64,000 bases of DNA from Lentibacillus halodurans. GTDB taxonomy: Bacteria > Bacillota > Bacilli > Bacillales > Amphibacillaceae. Made by a program: the position numbers and the translations under genes. The notes under the pieces were generated by a model. The model was not told where the DNA came from, ran no database searches, and saw nothing but the letters and a program-made list of their open reading frames with translations. Numbering within the stretch: the first letter of the stretch is position 1; each line of letters begins with the position of its first letter. The stretch spans positions 186,001 to 250,000 of the forward strand of contig NZ_FOJW01000001.1 in assembly GCF_900112045.1 (NCBI RefSeq), in the 5' to 3' direction. Positions 29,598-38,876 of the stretch are shown here, in pieces.

Positions 29598-29641
29598 AAA
29601 ACTTCAGTATTCGCTATATTGGTGAAGCTTTGAGTTTTTCT
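29598..29641. repeat. Degenerate stem-loop related to the one at 5911
   Basis: It has AAAACTTCAGTATTCG on the left and AGTTTTTCT on the right, like the element at 5911-5956 (AAACTTCGGCATTCG ... AGTTTTTCT). The central pairing is reduced to CTTCA / TGAAG. Confidence 0.4.
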
Positions 29642-29681
29642 AAAATGCATGAGTCGTATAACTTTCTAAGGAGAATTTGAT

Positions 29682-30665
29682 GTGAAAATTGGTTCCCGTA
29701 CCATTAAGACAGCTATAGGAACACCGATTTCCATTTCAATTGCACAGGTTTTGGGTTTGACGAATTTCGTTTCTGCAGGTATATTAACAATTCTTTGCAT
29801 CCAGCCTTCACGAAAACGATCTGTACTGAGTGCATGGCATCGTTTTTTGGCTTGTGCCGTTGCAGCTATATTCTCAGTCATATTTTTCGAATTGATCGGG
29901 TATCACCCTATTGTTATCGGTTCGATGCTTATTTGTTTCATACCCGTAACGGTGTGGCTGAAGGTTACACCAGGAATTGCTACCAGTTCAGTTATTATTT
30001 TAAATTTATATAGCGCCCATAATATTTCATATTCTTTTATAATAGATCAGTTTTTAATCATTATCATTGGAATCGGAACGGCATTACTCGTCAATTTATA
30101 TATGCCAAGTCTGGACAATCAATTAAAACAAAAACAAGATGAACTGGAAAACCATTTTCAGATCATATTGAATGAAATCGCTTTATACATACGCAATAAA
30201 AATGAAAATTGGGACGGAAAAGAATTAAGTATTTGTGAGGATATATTACAAGATGCCATGAATTTGGTATCATTGGATAAGGAAAACCATTTATTGCGAA
30301 ATAAGCACCCGTATTACGATTATTTCATGATGCGAAATAAACAGCTGGAATTGCTGCAAAAAATGCTTCCATTAGTAAGCAGACTGCCGAACAGGGATTC
30401 AATCTCGCTAAAAATTGCCGATTTTTTTGAGAAACTTGGTGACGCCGTGCATCCGGGCAATACGGCAACTCTTTATTTGGATGAATTAGAGCAGCTGCAG
30501 AAATCATTTGATCAGGAAGAACTGCCAAAAACGAAGGAAGAGTTTGAAACAAGGGCCAATTTATTCCATCTACTGCATGAAATAGAAGATTATCTGTTGT
30601 TGAAGAAAAAGTTTAAAAAAAGTGATGTTACTGGCAAAAAGCGGTTAAAAAAAAGACCGGAATAG
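29682..30665 (+). CDS. yqjA: Aromatic acid exporter/FUSC-like membrane protein YqjA
   Basis: 327 residues, GTG start with AAGGAG upstream. Five or six hydrophobic helices fill residues ~5-150 (IGSRTIKTAIGTPISISIAQ at the start), followed by a cytoplasmic helical C-terminal half. It matches the DUF939/aromatic acid exporter family, distant relatives of FUSC pumps. Substrate not known. In B. subtilis yqjA is next to yqiW, as here. The stop codon lies inside a terminator. Confidence 0.85.
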   Translation: MKIGSRTIKTAIGTPISISIAQVLGLTNFVSAGILTILCIQPSRKRSVLSAWHRFLACAVAAIFSVIFFELIGYHPIVIGSMLICFIPVTVWLKVTPGIATSSVIILNLYSAHNISYSFIIDQFLIIIIGIGTALLVNLYMPSLDNQLKQKQDELENHFQIILNEIALYIRNKNENWDGKELSICEDILQDAMNLVSLDKENHLLRNKHPYYDYFMMRNKQLELLQKMLPLVSRLPNRDSISLKIADFFEKLGDAVHPGNTATLYLDELEQLQKSFDQEELPKTKEEFETRANLFHLLHEIEDYLLLKKKFKKSDVTGKKRLKKRPE

Positions 30666-30684
30666 CGTGAATTCCAGTCTTTTC
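30651..30684. terminator. Bidirectional terminator between yqjA and prli42
   Basis: AAAAGACCGGAAT / ATTCCAGTCTTTT with one internal mismatch pair and a short loop; T-rich on both strands, as needed for converging genes. Confidence 0.75.
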
Positions 30685-30770
30685 AAACTTATTCCAGATA
30701 CTGAAATGGTTTTTTTCACTGGCTTCTCCCCATCTAAGGTTGTGCACCAGCTCTGGTATTGCAGGAGTCT

Positions 30771-30884
30771 TTATATGAACATTGACAGGCCCATCGTTAG
30801 TGTTGAAAGAATCATTGCCAGAATCATAATATATATGATGACTTTTATTCTGCGTTCGCGTTTGGATTTTCTTCTTGAAGCCAA
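30771..30884 (-). CDS. prli42: Stressosome-associated miniprotein Prli42
   Basis: 37 residues read from a TTG at 30884, with a strong GAAGGAGGAA site (30900-30891) six bases before it. The product has a very basic N terminus (MASRRKSKRERRIK) and one membrane helix, VIIYIMILAMILSTLTMGLS, ending in MFI. This is the Prli42 pattern (basic stretch, VxxYxMxxxMxxxT, GxxMF end). In Listeria, Prli42 tethers the stressosome to the membrane. Too short for ordinary gene calling. The stressosome itself is not in the window. Confidence 0.8.
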   Translation of the reverse strand: MASRRKSKRERRIKVIIYIMILAMILSTLTMGLSMFI

Positions 30885-30999
30885 TTTTATTCCTCCTTCA
30901 GTCCTTTTCCTGACTTGTATTTTACCTTTTCTTGCGGAATTGGACAAGTGCGATTAAACGAATCTTTGTCATTAATTGAAAACAGGGGGTTTTGAGTTT

Positions 31000-32652
31000 A
31001 TGAGTGATCATGCATTTCCATCTAACAAGGAAAGTTGGGAGTCAGCTGTTGATAGAACATTAAAGCGGTTCCCGGAACGTAAAGCGTCTTTCACAACGTC
31101 GTCTGATTTGGAAATTGACCGGTTGTATCACCCTGAAGAGAATGAAGCATATGAAGAAAAACTGGGTTATCCGGGTGAATACCCATACACCCGCGGAATT
31201 CAGCCGACCATGTACCGGAGCAGATTATGGACAATGCGGCAGTACGCAGGGTTTGGTTCAGCTTCGGAAACGAATAAACGGTTTCGCTATTTGCTTGAGG
31301 AGGGACAGACGGGTTTATCCGTTGCATTCGATCTTCCGACACAAATCGGCTATGACTCCGATGATATCATGGCAGAAGGTGAAGTCGGCAAAGTTGGGGT
31401 TGCCATCGACTCACTGCACGATATGGAACAACTGCTTGATGAGATCCCGCTTGATAAAGTCAGTACGTCGATGACGATCAACGCTCCGGCATCTGTTTTA
31501 CTCTGTATGTATCTTGCTGTCGGGGAAAAGCAGGGCGTACCATTAGAGGAACTTACGGGTACCATCCAAAACGATATTCTAAAAGAATATATCGCCAGAG
31601 GCACATATATTTATCCACCAAAACCTTCGATGCGCCTAATTACAAATATATTTGAGTATTGTCAGCAGTATGTACCGAAATTCAATACGATCAGCATTTC
31701 AGGATATCATATTCGTGAAGCAGGTTCAACAGCTGTACAGGAAGTGGCGTTTACCCTTGCCAACGGAATGGCATACGTGGATGCTGCACTGGAGGCAGGA
31801 CTTGATATTGATACGTTTGCGCCAAGACTGGCATTTTTCTTTAACGCACATAATCACTTTTTTGAAGAAGTAGCCAAATTCCGGGCAGCAAGACGTATCT
31901 GGGCACGGATCATGAAGGAACATTATCAGGCGAAAAGTGAGAAAAGCTGGAAATTACGGTTTCATACACAAACTGGGGGATCGACTCTGACTGCTCAGCA
32001 GCCTGATAATAACGTTGTCAGAGTTACGATGCAAGCGCTTGCTGCTGTTCTGGGGGGTACCCAAAGTCTGCATACGAATTCCCGGGATGAAGCGTTGTCA
32101 CTGCCGACTGAGGAATCGGCCCGCATTGCTCTCAGGACACAGCAAATTATTGCGAATGAGAGTGGTGTGGCAGACACAGCAGATCCGTTAGGCGGTTCGT
32201 TTTATGTTGAGTCATTAACAGACCGGATTGAGGAAGAAGTGAATAAATATCTGGATCAAATCCATGAGATCGGCGGAGCTGTCAAAGCTGTAGAAGAAGG
32301 ATTTATGCAACGTGAAATCCAGCGAACAGCTTATGAAACCCAAAAGAAAATTGAAAATGAGGAAGAGATCATCGTTGGTTTAAATCAGTATAAACTAGAT
32401 GAGGAGGTTAATCCGGATTTATTGAAAGTGGATGAAGCACTTGAAGCGTCACAAATTAAATCGCTGGAAACGACCCGCAAAGAAAGAGATCAGGATGCAG
32501 TTGATCGTGCATTAAAAGCATTGCGCGAACAAACAAAGGATTCGAGTGTTAACCTAATACCTTATATTTTACAAGCTGTAAAGGTTTATGCCACTGTCGG
32601 TGAAATCTGTCATGTACTTCGTGACGAATTCGGTGAGTATACAGGAATGTAA
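31000..32652 (+). CDS. mutB: Methylmalonyl-CoA mutase, large (substrate-binding) subunit
   Basis: 550 residues from the ATG at 31000 (AGGGGG ten bases upstream); a longer TTG start at 30976 is less likely. The TIM-barrel mutase domain only; the B12-binding domain is in the next gene. Tyr72 in [17 protein letters not shown] and Arg212 in PPKPSMR are the residues that select methylmalonyl-CoA over isobutyryl-CoA (which has Phe and Gln there), and His237 lies in [10 protein letters not shown]. It should interconvert (R)-methylmalonyl-CoA and succinyl-CoA, as the sink for propionyl-CoA made from valine and isoleucine. Confidence 0.9.
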   Translation: MSDHAFPSNKESWESAVDRTLKRFPERKASFTTSSDLEIDRLYHPEENEAYEEKLGYPGEYPYTRGIQPTMYRSRLWTMRQYAGFGSASETNKRFRYLLEEGQTGLSVAFDLPTQIGYDSDDIMAEGEVGKVGVAIDSLHDMEQLLDEIPLDKVSTSMTINAPASVLLCMYLAVGEKQGVPLEELTGTIQNDILKEYIARGTYIYPPKPSMRLITNIFEYCQQYVPKFNTISISGYHIREAGSTAVQEVAFTLANGMAYVDAALEAGLDIDTFAPRLAFFFNAHNHFFEEVAKFRAARRIWARIMKEHYQAKSEKSWKLRFHTQTGGSTLTAQQPDNNVVRVTMQALAAVLGGTQSLHTNSRDEALSLPTEESARIALRTQQIIANESGVADTADPLGGSFYVESLTDRIEEEVNKYLDQIHEIGGAVKAVEEGFMQREIQRTAYETQKKIENEEEIIVGLNQYKLDEEVNPDLLKVDEALEASQIKSLETTRKERDQDAVDRALKALREQTKDSSVNLIPYILQAVKVYATVGEICHVLRDEFGEYTGM

Positions 32653-32735
32653 AACACAAACGTTCAAAAGGTACTAAACATGTGATGTGTCATTTTACCG
32701 GACTCTTGATCGTCATCTATAAAGGGGGAAGCGAC

Positions 32736-33560
32736 ATGGGGAAAATACGTGTACTAATCGCAAAGCCTGGACTTGATGGGCATGACCGAGGTGCTTTAGT
32801 GATTGCCCAGGCTCTGCGTGATCATGGAATGGAAGTCATTTATACGGGACTCAGGCAATCACCGGTGCAAATAGCACAGGCAGCAATTCAGGAGGATGTG
32901 GATGTAATCGGGTTATCATCGCTCTCAGGTGCACATAAAACATTATTTCCAAAAGTAATTAAGTCCTTGAAAGAACGGAATGCGTCTGATATCCCGGTAG
33001 TCGGCGGCGGCGTTATTCCTGCTGAGGATATACCATATTTGTTGGAAGAAGGTGTGCAAAAAATATTTACAAGCGGTTCGTCAACGGAAGCTCTTGCGGC
33101 ATACATCAAGCAATTGGTACATCCGAAAGAAGAAAAACTGAAACCACCGGAAAAAATAGCCCATATCGGTATAGCCGTCCGCGGGATTGACCAAGTACTC
33201 TCTTTTTATACGGATACCCTTGGACTGGAATTGGAGAGTGTGGAAACAGTTGAGTCAGAAGGAGTGAAAACAGCTTTTCTGAAAATAGGCGAATCCAGGA
33301 TTGAGTTATTGGAACCGCTTGACAGCGATTCACCAATTCAGCACTTTTTGAATAAAAAGGGTGAAGGAATCCATCATATTGCTCTTGAGGAAGACAAGCT
33401 TGATAAACGGCTTCAGCGCATAATATCAGAAGGAATTCCATTAATCAATGAAGAACCCAAACAAGGAGCACATGACAGCCAGATTGCCTTTATCCATCCA
33501 AAGGCTGCGAATGGCGTCCTGTTTGAATTGTGTCAGCATCCGGAGGGAAGTGAACAATAA
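32736..33560 (+). CDS. Fusion: cobalamin-binding mutase subunit plus methylmalonyl-CoA epimerase
   Basis: 274 residues from the ATG at 32736 (AAAGGGGG upstream); the frame is open from 32682. Residues 1-128 are a B12-binding domain with DxHxxG (Asp14, His16, Gly19; [10 protein letters not shown]), the lower-ligand motif of the mutase small subunit. After an 11-residue Lys/Glu/Pro linker, residues 140-274 form a VOC-fold epimerase with candidate metal ligands His143, Glu190/193, His213/214 and Glu264. The epimerase converts (S)- to (R)-methylmalonyl-CoA, the form the mutase uses. In most relatives these are two genes. The stop overlaps the next start. Confidence 0.9.
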   Translation: MGKIRVLIAKPGLDGHDRGALVIAQALRDHGMEVIYTGLRQSPVQIAQAAIQEDVDVIGLSSLSGAHKTLFPKVIKSLKERNASDIPVVGGGVIPAEDIPYLLEEGVQKIFTSGSSTEALAAYIKQLVHPKEEKLKPPEKIAHIGIAVRGIDQVLSFYTDTLGLELESVETVESEGVKTAFLKIGESRIELLEPLDSDSPIQHFLNKKGEGIHHIALEEDKLDKRLQRIISEGIPLINEEPKQGAHDSQIAFIHPKAANGVLFELCQHPEGSEQ

Positions 33561-35107
33561 TGGATATGTTTGATAAAATCAATGAGTTATACGATAAACG
33601 CAGACAGGTTGAGCTTGGCGGCGGTGATGACCGGATTGACAAACAGCATGCCAAAGGAAAACTGACGGCACGTGAACGGATTGATTACTTGCTTGATGAT
33701 GGTTCGTTTGTTGAATTGAACCCGTTCATTGAGCACCGGGAAACTGATTTTGGCATGAACAATACGCATGCTAACGGCGAAGGAGTTGTGACCGGTTATG
33801 GTAAAGTGAATGGACGGGCTGTCTATCTATTTGCCCAGGATTTTACTGTTTACGGCGGTGCCCTTGGTGAAATGCACGGCAAAAAAATTGCTGCTGCAAT
33901 GGATCTGGCAGCCAAAACAGGAACACCATTTGTCGGCCTGAATGATTCAGGCGGTGCCCGGATACAGGAAGGTGTATCTTCACTGGATGGATATGGCCAG
34001 GTATTTTACCGGAATTCAATTTATTCGGGCGTTATTCCGCAAATTTCAGTCATTATGGGCCCGAGTGCAGGTGGGGCGGTTTATTCACCGGCCATTACCG
34101 ATTTCGTCATCATGGTCGAAAAAACATCCCAAATGTTCATCACCGGGCCAAAAGTGATTGAAACCGTAACCGGTGAGCAAATTTCGTCCGAGGAATTAGG
34201 CGGTGCAGATGTACATAATACCAAAAGCGGCAATGCGCATATTAAAGCAGCTAGTGAAGAAGAGGCTCTTGATGCTATCAAAGATCTTGTTGCATACCTG
34301 CCAGCCAATAATCAGGAAAAACCGCCATTGAAGCCGTTTGAACTGAATGATGAAAAACGCCCTGATTTAACGGATATTGTCCCGCTTAATGCGACACGGC
34401 CGTATGACGTCAAACATGTGATTAAGCAAGTGGTTGATCAGGGGAGTTTTTACGAAATACACAAAGACTTTGCCAAAAATATTGTTGTTGGTCTTGCACG
34501 CATCAATGGCCAGACAGTTGGATTTGTCTGTAATCAGCCGAAATATCTTGCCGGCGGTCTTGATATCGATTCAAGTGATAAAGCATCCCGATTTATCCGG
34601 TTTTGCGATTCGTTTAACATCCCGCTGGTCACATTTGAAGATGTCACAGGCTTTTTTCCTGGAGTCAAACAAGAGCATGGCGGGATCATCCGGCACGGAG
34701 CCAAAATACTTTATGCGTATTCGGAGGCAACGGTTCCCAAAATTACGGTCATAACAAGAAAGGCCTATGGGGGGGCATATGTTGCCCTGAACAGTAAATC
34801 AATCGGTGCTGATCTGGTGTATGCCTGGCCAAATGCTGAAATAGCTGTTATGGGGCCTGATGGGGCTGCCAATATTATTTTTGCCAAAGAAATTGCTGAA
34901 AGTGAGAACCCGGAAGCAACCCGCCAGGAAAAAATCAGCACATACCGGGAAAAATTTGCAAATCCCTATGTGGCAGCAGGACTTGGGATGATTGATGACG
35001 TTATTGACCCACGGGAAACGAGAATCAAGCTTGTACACGGGCTGGAAATGCTCTATCACAAAGATGAAAACAGACCAAAGAAAAAGCACGGCAATATACC
35101 ATTATAA
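33560..35107 (+). CDS. yqjD: Acyl-CoA carboxylase carboxyltransferase subunit (propionyl-CoA type)
   Basis: 515 residues. Carboxyltransferase of the PccB/MmdA family: GKLTARERIDYLLDDGSF, the acyl-CoA oxyanion loops LNDSGGARIQEGVSSL and GPSAGGAVYSPA, and the carboxybiotin side FEDVTGFFPGVKQEHGGIIRHGAK with RKAYGGAYVAL. It fits the propionyl-CoA to methylmalonyl-CoA step beside the epimerase and mutase. No dedicated biotin carrier or biotin carboxylase is nearby, so it may borrow AccB/AccC. The start ATG overlaps the previous TAA. Confidence 0.9.
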   Translation: MDMFDKINELYDKRRQVELGGGDDRIDKQHAKGKLTARERIDYLLDDGSFVELNPFIEHRETDFGMNNTHANGEGVVTGYGKVNGRAVYLFAQDFTVYGGALGEMHGKKIAAAMDLAAKTGTPFVGLNDSGGARIQEGVSSLDGYGQVFYRNSIYSGVIPQISVIMGPSAGGAVYSPAITDFVIMVEKTSQMFITGPKVIETVTGEQISSEELGGADVHNTKSGNAHIKAASEEEALDAIKDLVAYLPANNQEKPPLKPFELNDEKRPDLTDIVPLNATRPYDVKHVIKQVVDQGSFYEIHKDFAKNIVVGLARINGQTVGFVCNQPKYLAGGLDIDSSDKASRFIRFCDSFNIPLVTFEDVTGFFPGVKQEHGGIIRHGAKILYAYSEATVPKITVITRKAYGGAYVALNSKSIGADLVYAWPNAEIAVMGPDGAANIIFAKEIAESENPEATRQEKISTYREKFANPYVAAGLGMIDDVIDPRETRIKLVHGLEMLYHKDENRPKKKHGNIPL

Positions 35108-35129
35108 ATGATACCGGAGGATATACACT

Positions 35130-36257
35130 ATGATTTCAATTAATCAAGACAGACTCATTGACGAATTTTTTGAACTGGTTCAAATTGATTCGGAAACTGG
35201 TCATGAAACGAAAATTGCAGAAGTGTTAACGAAAAAATTTAAGGATTTAGGTCTGGATGTCATAGAAGACACAAGTAAGGAAGAAACAGGTCATGGCGCC
35301 GGCAATTTAATTTGTACGTTGCAAGGGAATAAATCATGGGTGGACCCAATTTATTTTACATCCCACATGGATACGGTCGTGCCTGGGAAGGGGATAAAGC
35401 CATCAATCAAAGACGGTTATATCGTTTCCGATGGCACAACGATTTTAGGTGCTGATGATAAAGCGGGGCTGGCAGCCATTTTGGAAACCATTCGCACACT
35501 ACAGGAAAATGGTGTACAGCATGGGGATATTCAATTTGTCATTACCGTCGGGGAGGAATCCGGTCTGGTTGGTGCCAGATCACTGGATGGCTCACTGTTG
35601 AACGCTAAGTATGGTTTTGCGATTGACAGTAATGGAACGGTCGGCGATATCATCACAGCCGCCCCGACACAAGCTAAACTGTTTATGGTTATGAAAGGTA
35701 AAACAGCACATGCCGGCGTTGCGCCTGAAAAAGGCGTTTCAGCTATTAGCCTGGCAGCAAAAGCGATTGCCAAAATGCCACTTGGGCGGATTGATGACGA
35801 GACGACAGCGAATATCGGCCGGTTTGAAGGCGGAAAACAGACAAATATCGTTACGGATCGGGTCGACATATTGGCTGAAGCTCGCTCGCTTGTTCGTGAA
35901 AAATTGGACGAACAGGTTGCCGCAATGAAAGAGGCCTTTGAACGTGTTGCAGAAGAATATGGCGGCAGTGCAGAGGTCGATGTCCGGATCATGTATCCTG
36001 GTTTTAAATTGGATACGGATGATAAAGTCGTGGCGGTTGCTCGAAATGCAGCCAACTCGATTGGACGTGACAGCAGCCTGAAAAAAAGCGGCGGTGGCAG
36101 TGACGCGAATGTCATTTCTGGTCTGGGCATCCCAACTGTTAATCTGGCTGTCGGTTATGAAGAAATCCATACAACTAATGAACGGATTCCGGTTGACGAA
36201 CTGGTGAAAATCGCCGAGCTTGTGACGGCGATTGTGCAGAAAGTTGCTGACAGATAA
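35130..36257 (+). CDS. yqjE: M20-family peptidase, PepT-like (YqjE)
   Basis: 375 residues. Metal-binding motifs FTSHMDTVVPG, GADDKAGLAAILE and VGEESGLVGA, with the dimerisation domain inserted at ~180-290 (GKTAHAGVAPEKGVSAI) and GGGSDANV near the C terminus. A cytosolic di-zinc aminopeptidase, probably a tripeptidase; the precise substrate is not predictable. CGGAGG upstream. Same neighbour as in B. subtilis (yqjD-yqjE). Confidence 0.9.
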   Translation: MISINQDRLIDEFFELVQIDSETGHETKIAEVLTKKFKDLGLDVIEDTSKEETGHGAGNLICTLQGNKSWVDPIYFTSHMDTVVPGKGIKPSIKDGYIVSDGTTILGADDKAGLAAILETIRTLQENGVQHGDIQFVITVGEESGLVGARSLDGSLLNAKYGFAIDSNGTVGDIITAAPTQAKLFMVMKGKTAHAGVAPEKGVSAISLAAKAIAKMPLGRIDDETTANIGRFEGGKQTNIVTDRVDILAEARSLVREKLDEQVAAMKEAFERVAEEYGGSAEVDVRIMYPGFKLDTDDKVVAVARNAANSIGRDSSLKKSGGGSDANVISGLGIPTVNLAVGYEEIHTTNERIPVDELVKIAELVTAIVQKVADR

Positions 36258-36674
36258 GTAAAACCGGATCAGACTACATGCGTGCCTGGAATATGGACTG
36301 ACCGGGCACGTTTATTTTGCCTTACAACATATTTTTGTTTATATCTCTGTATCAAAAGGCTGTATTAGATTTATTAACTTTGGTTTTATCTATTAAAGTG
36401 GCATTATTATTCATTCCTTTACTTTTATTAAGTTCATAAGATTGCCTATCTATGGAAATTAAAGCTTACATGAAGAGTGAAGAGGTTAAAACGAAGCGCA
36501 ATTCTGTAATAACAGGGATTGCGCCTCTCTCCTTGAGAATAGGATTAGATTGTGGAGCGAGTATAAATTACCCAAGGATAAATTTTACCGTTTGTCAAAG
36601 GGACAATAATACAGCAATCAAGAAGAAATACAATGTTCTTATGTGTAATAACATGAGGCTGAGGAGGTTTTGAA
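36258..36674 (+). other. Intergenic stretch with terminator and a palindrome
   Basis: At 36291-36312, GTGCCTGG and CCGGGCAC pair imperfectly and are followed by TTTATTTTG, a probable terminator for yqjE. At 36496-36524, GCGCAATTCTGT and ACAGGGATTGCGC form a strong hairpin with no T run. A 73-codon open frame at 36452-36673 has no ribosome site and no family features. The base composition is more A/T-rich than the neighbours and the next gene is accessory, so this may be a junction of acquired DNA. Confidence 0.5.
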
Positions 36675-37283
36675 ATGAGCAAGGTTATTCTAAATATCTC
36701 GATGTCTCTCGATGGATTTATAGCAGGAACTAATGATAGTCAAAAGCAACCTTTAGGGGATCAAGGCGACATTCTGCATGCCTGGATGTTTTCTGGAGAA
36801 GAAACTAGCCAGACCAATTCTTTTTTTAAACTTTCAAGCATCGACAAGGATGTTTTCGATTCAGCATCTAAAAAAACCGGTGCTATGATTGTTGGGAGAA
36901 GGACTTACGATATCGTGAATGGATGGGGAGGAAGTCACCCATTAGAAAATGTTCCGGTATTTGTACTCACTCAAAGTATCCCAGATACTCCCCCTGAAGG
37001 TACTACACCGTTTACTTTTATTACAGACGGAGTGGAACAGGCGGTTAAACAGGCGAAGGAAGTAGCGGGATCTAAGGATGTAAGTGTAGGAACTGCAAGC
37101 GTCGCGCAACAGTGTATTGAATTGGGTCAGTTAGATGGCCTGGACCTACACATTGCCCCAGTATTGCTAAACAAAGGTGTACGTTTGTTTGATCAAATTG
37201 GAGGGAAGAGTGTAGCGTTGAAATCAACTGAGGTAATCGAAGGAACAGGTGTTATACATGTTAAATACGATGTTTTGAGATGA
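36675..37283 (+). CDS. Dihydrofolate reductase-like protein (RibD C-terminal domain family)
   Basis: 202 residues. N-terminal ILNISMSLDGFIAGTND, then GAMIVGRRTYDIVNGWGG, and VSVGTASVAQQCIELGQLDGLDLHIAPVLLNKG are typical of the RibD_C/YyaP group of NADPH-binding reductase-like proteins. The true substrate is unknown. GAGGAGG precedes the ATG. It is not part of the conserved yqj gene order and has A/T-rich flanks on both sides, so it looks acquired. Confidence 0.85.
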   Translation: MSKVILNISMSLDGFIAGTNDSQKQPLGDQGDILHAWMFSGEETSQTNSFFKLSSIDKDVFDSASKKTGAMIVGRRTYDIVNGWGGSHPLENVPVFVLTQSIPDTPPEGTTPFTFITDGVEQAVKQAKEVAGSKDVSVGTASVAQQCIELGQLDGLDLHIAPVLLNKGVRLFDQIGGKSVALKSTEVIEGTGVIHVKYDVLR

Positions 37284-37591
37284 TCTTACCGGCTAAAGCT
37301 TGATTCTATCTTTAACCGTTAAAGATATACGGTATCAATTATTCTCTCATTACTAATGTGATTTTTACTTTGTTTAAGAATCGGACTTGATTGTTGAATA
37401 ACGGCAAACAACTCTATTATCTTAAATTCCAGTGTGATAATTTGGATGAAAATGTAAAATAAAGAACTTTTTTAAAAAAGCCGCATTTCTCAAAGGAAGA
37501 ATGCGGCATCACGACGTCAGACTTATTTTCACTTAACAATTTAACCGATATGATATAATTAATCCAAATACGTTTAAAAGGATGTCTCACG
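37284..37591 (+). other. Intergenic stretch upstream of polY1
   Basis: A hairpin GCCGCATT (37480-37487) / AATGCGGC (37500-37507) has a T6 run only when read on the minus strand, so it is a minus-strand terminator without an obvious gene to serve. An extended -10, TGATATAAT (37551-37559), with a distant TTAACA, is the likely polY1 promoter. Confidence 0.5.
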
Positions 37592-38839
37592 ATGTCGCAA
37601 TGGTACCCTAAAAAAGGCAGGGTCATCTTTCATGTGGATATGAATTCATTTTATGCTTCCGTTGAAATGGCCTATGATCCAAAACTGAAAGGCAAACCGC
37701 TCGCGATTGCAGGCAATCCGGAAGAACGCAAAGGGATTGTTGTCACAAGCAGTTATGAAGCCAGAGCTAAAGGCGTCAAGACAACGATGCAGCTATGGGA
37801 AGCGAGAAAGCTGTGTCCGGAGTTAATCGTTCTGCGTCCCAATTTTGACCGCTACCGGACTGCATCGAAAGAAATGTTCCAAATGCTTGCGGATATAACA
37901 CCCTATGTCCAGCCTGTTTCCATTGATGAAGGGTATATGGATGTAACCGGCACCGAAAAACACGGCAGTCCGATTGAAATTGCGCAAAATCTGCAGCAAA
38001 AAATCAGCGATGAACTGGATCTTCCTTGCAGTATCGGTATTGCTCCCAATAAGTTTTTGGCGAAAATGGCTTCAGACATGAAAAAGCCGATGGGCATTAC
38101 GATTCTACGCAAACGGGATATCAGTGAGAAGCTCTGGCCGCTGAAGATTGAGGAAATGTATGGTGTCGGAAATAAAACAGCGGAAAAACTGCGCAGCATC
38201 GATGTTAACACAATTGGTGATCTCGCAAATGGTGATGCCTATCAGCTGAAACAGATATTTGGCATTAACGGGGAACGACTGCAGAATAGAGCGAATGGGG
38301 TAGATATGCGACCAGTTGATCCTGATGCGGTACATGAGTTTAAGAGCATCGGCAGTTCTCAAACACTGGCTGAAGATACAACTGATGAAGCAGAAATCCG
38401 CAAACTGATACATCAGCTTGCCGAAAATGTGGAACGGCGCATGAAACGGAAACAGGCAGTTGGGCAAAGTGTGCAAATCATGATCAGGTATCATGACCGC
38501 AAAACGATTACTCGAAGCAGGAAACTGTCTCATTTTATTGAACAAAAAGCGGACATCCTGTACTTTGCCAATGAATTGTTCCGAAAACACTGGAATCTGG
38601 AGCCCATCCGGTTACTGGGGATTACGGTCCAGGATGTTGATAAAAAACGAAACATGGCTAAACAATTGGACTTGTTCACCTATGAGAAAGAAGCCGGGAA
38701 AGAAAAATTGTACGAGGCGATTGATGAACTGTCACAGAAGTACGGAAAAAACCCTTTTAAACAACTACGGAATGACGATAGGGAAGAACAGCCGCGGACA
38801 AGCTTCCAAAAAGACTTTCTGGATGATTTTAAAAAATAA
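37592..38839 (+). CDS. dinB: DNA polymerase IV (Y-family, DinB/PolY1)
   Basis: 415 residues. Translesion polymerase with HVDMNSFYASVE (first metal aspartate), SSYEARAKGVKTTM, the catalytic SIDEGYMDVTG, and the helix-hairpin-helix region MYGVGNKTAEKLRSI. The little-finger domain covers ~240-345. The C-terminal QLDLF is a sliding-clamp binding motif. It matches B. subtilis YqjH. No SOS box is seen upstream, unlike polY2 in the same window. Confidence 0.95.
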   Translation: MSQWYPKKGRVIFHVDMNSFYASVEMAYDPKLKGKPLAIAGNPEERKGIVVTSSYEARAKGVKTTMQLWEARKLCPELIVLRPNFDRYRTASKEMFQMLADITPYVQPVSIDEGYMDVTGTEKHGSPIEIAQNLQQKISDELDLPCSIGIAPNKFLAKMASDMKKPMGITILRKRDISEKLWPLKIEEMYGVGNKTAEKLRSIDVNTIGDLANGDAYQLKQIFGINGERLQNRANGVDMRPVDPDAVHEFKSIGSSQTLAEDTTDEAEIRKLIHQLAENVERRMKRKQAVGQSVQIMIRYHDRKTITRSRKLSHFIEQKADILYFANELFRKHWNLEPIRLLGITVQDVDKKRNMAKQLDLFTYEKEAGKEKLYEAIDELSQKYGKNPFKQLRNDDREEQPRTSFQKDFLDDFKK

Positions 38840-38872
38840 GCGCCTCTGCAGTCGAAACGCAGGAGCGCTTAC
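38837..38872. terminator. Bidirectional terminator between polY1 and the ALDH pseudogene
   Basis: AAGCGC..CTGC pairs with GCAG..GCGCTT, with two central mismatches and a loop of about nine bases. It stands between converging genes. Confidence 0.7.
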
Positions 38873-38876
38873 ATTA

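Noticed and set aside
30667-30957. 96-codon plus-strand open frame after yqjA
   Set aside because: Antisense to the better supported Prli42 gene and starts inside the terminator.
36496-36524. Palindrome considered as a terminator of an upstream gene
   Set aside because: No T run on either strand and no gene ends near it; kept only as a palindrome.
36452-36673. 73-codon open frame before the DHFR-like gene
   Set aside because: No ribosome site, contains a strong hairpin, odd composition and no family features.
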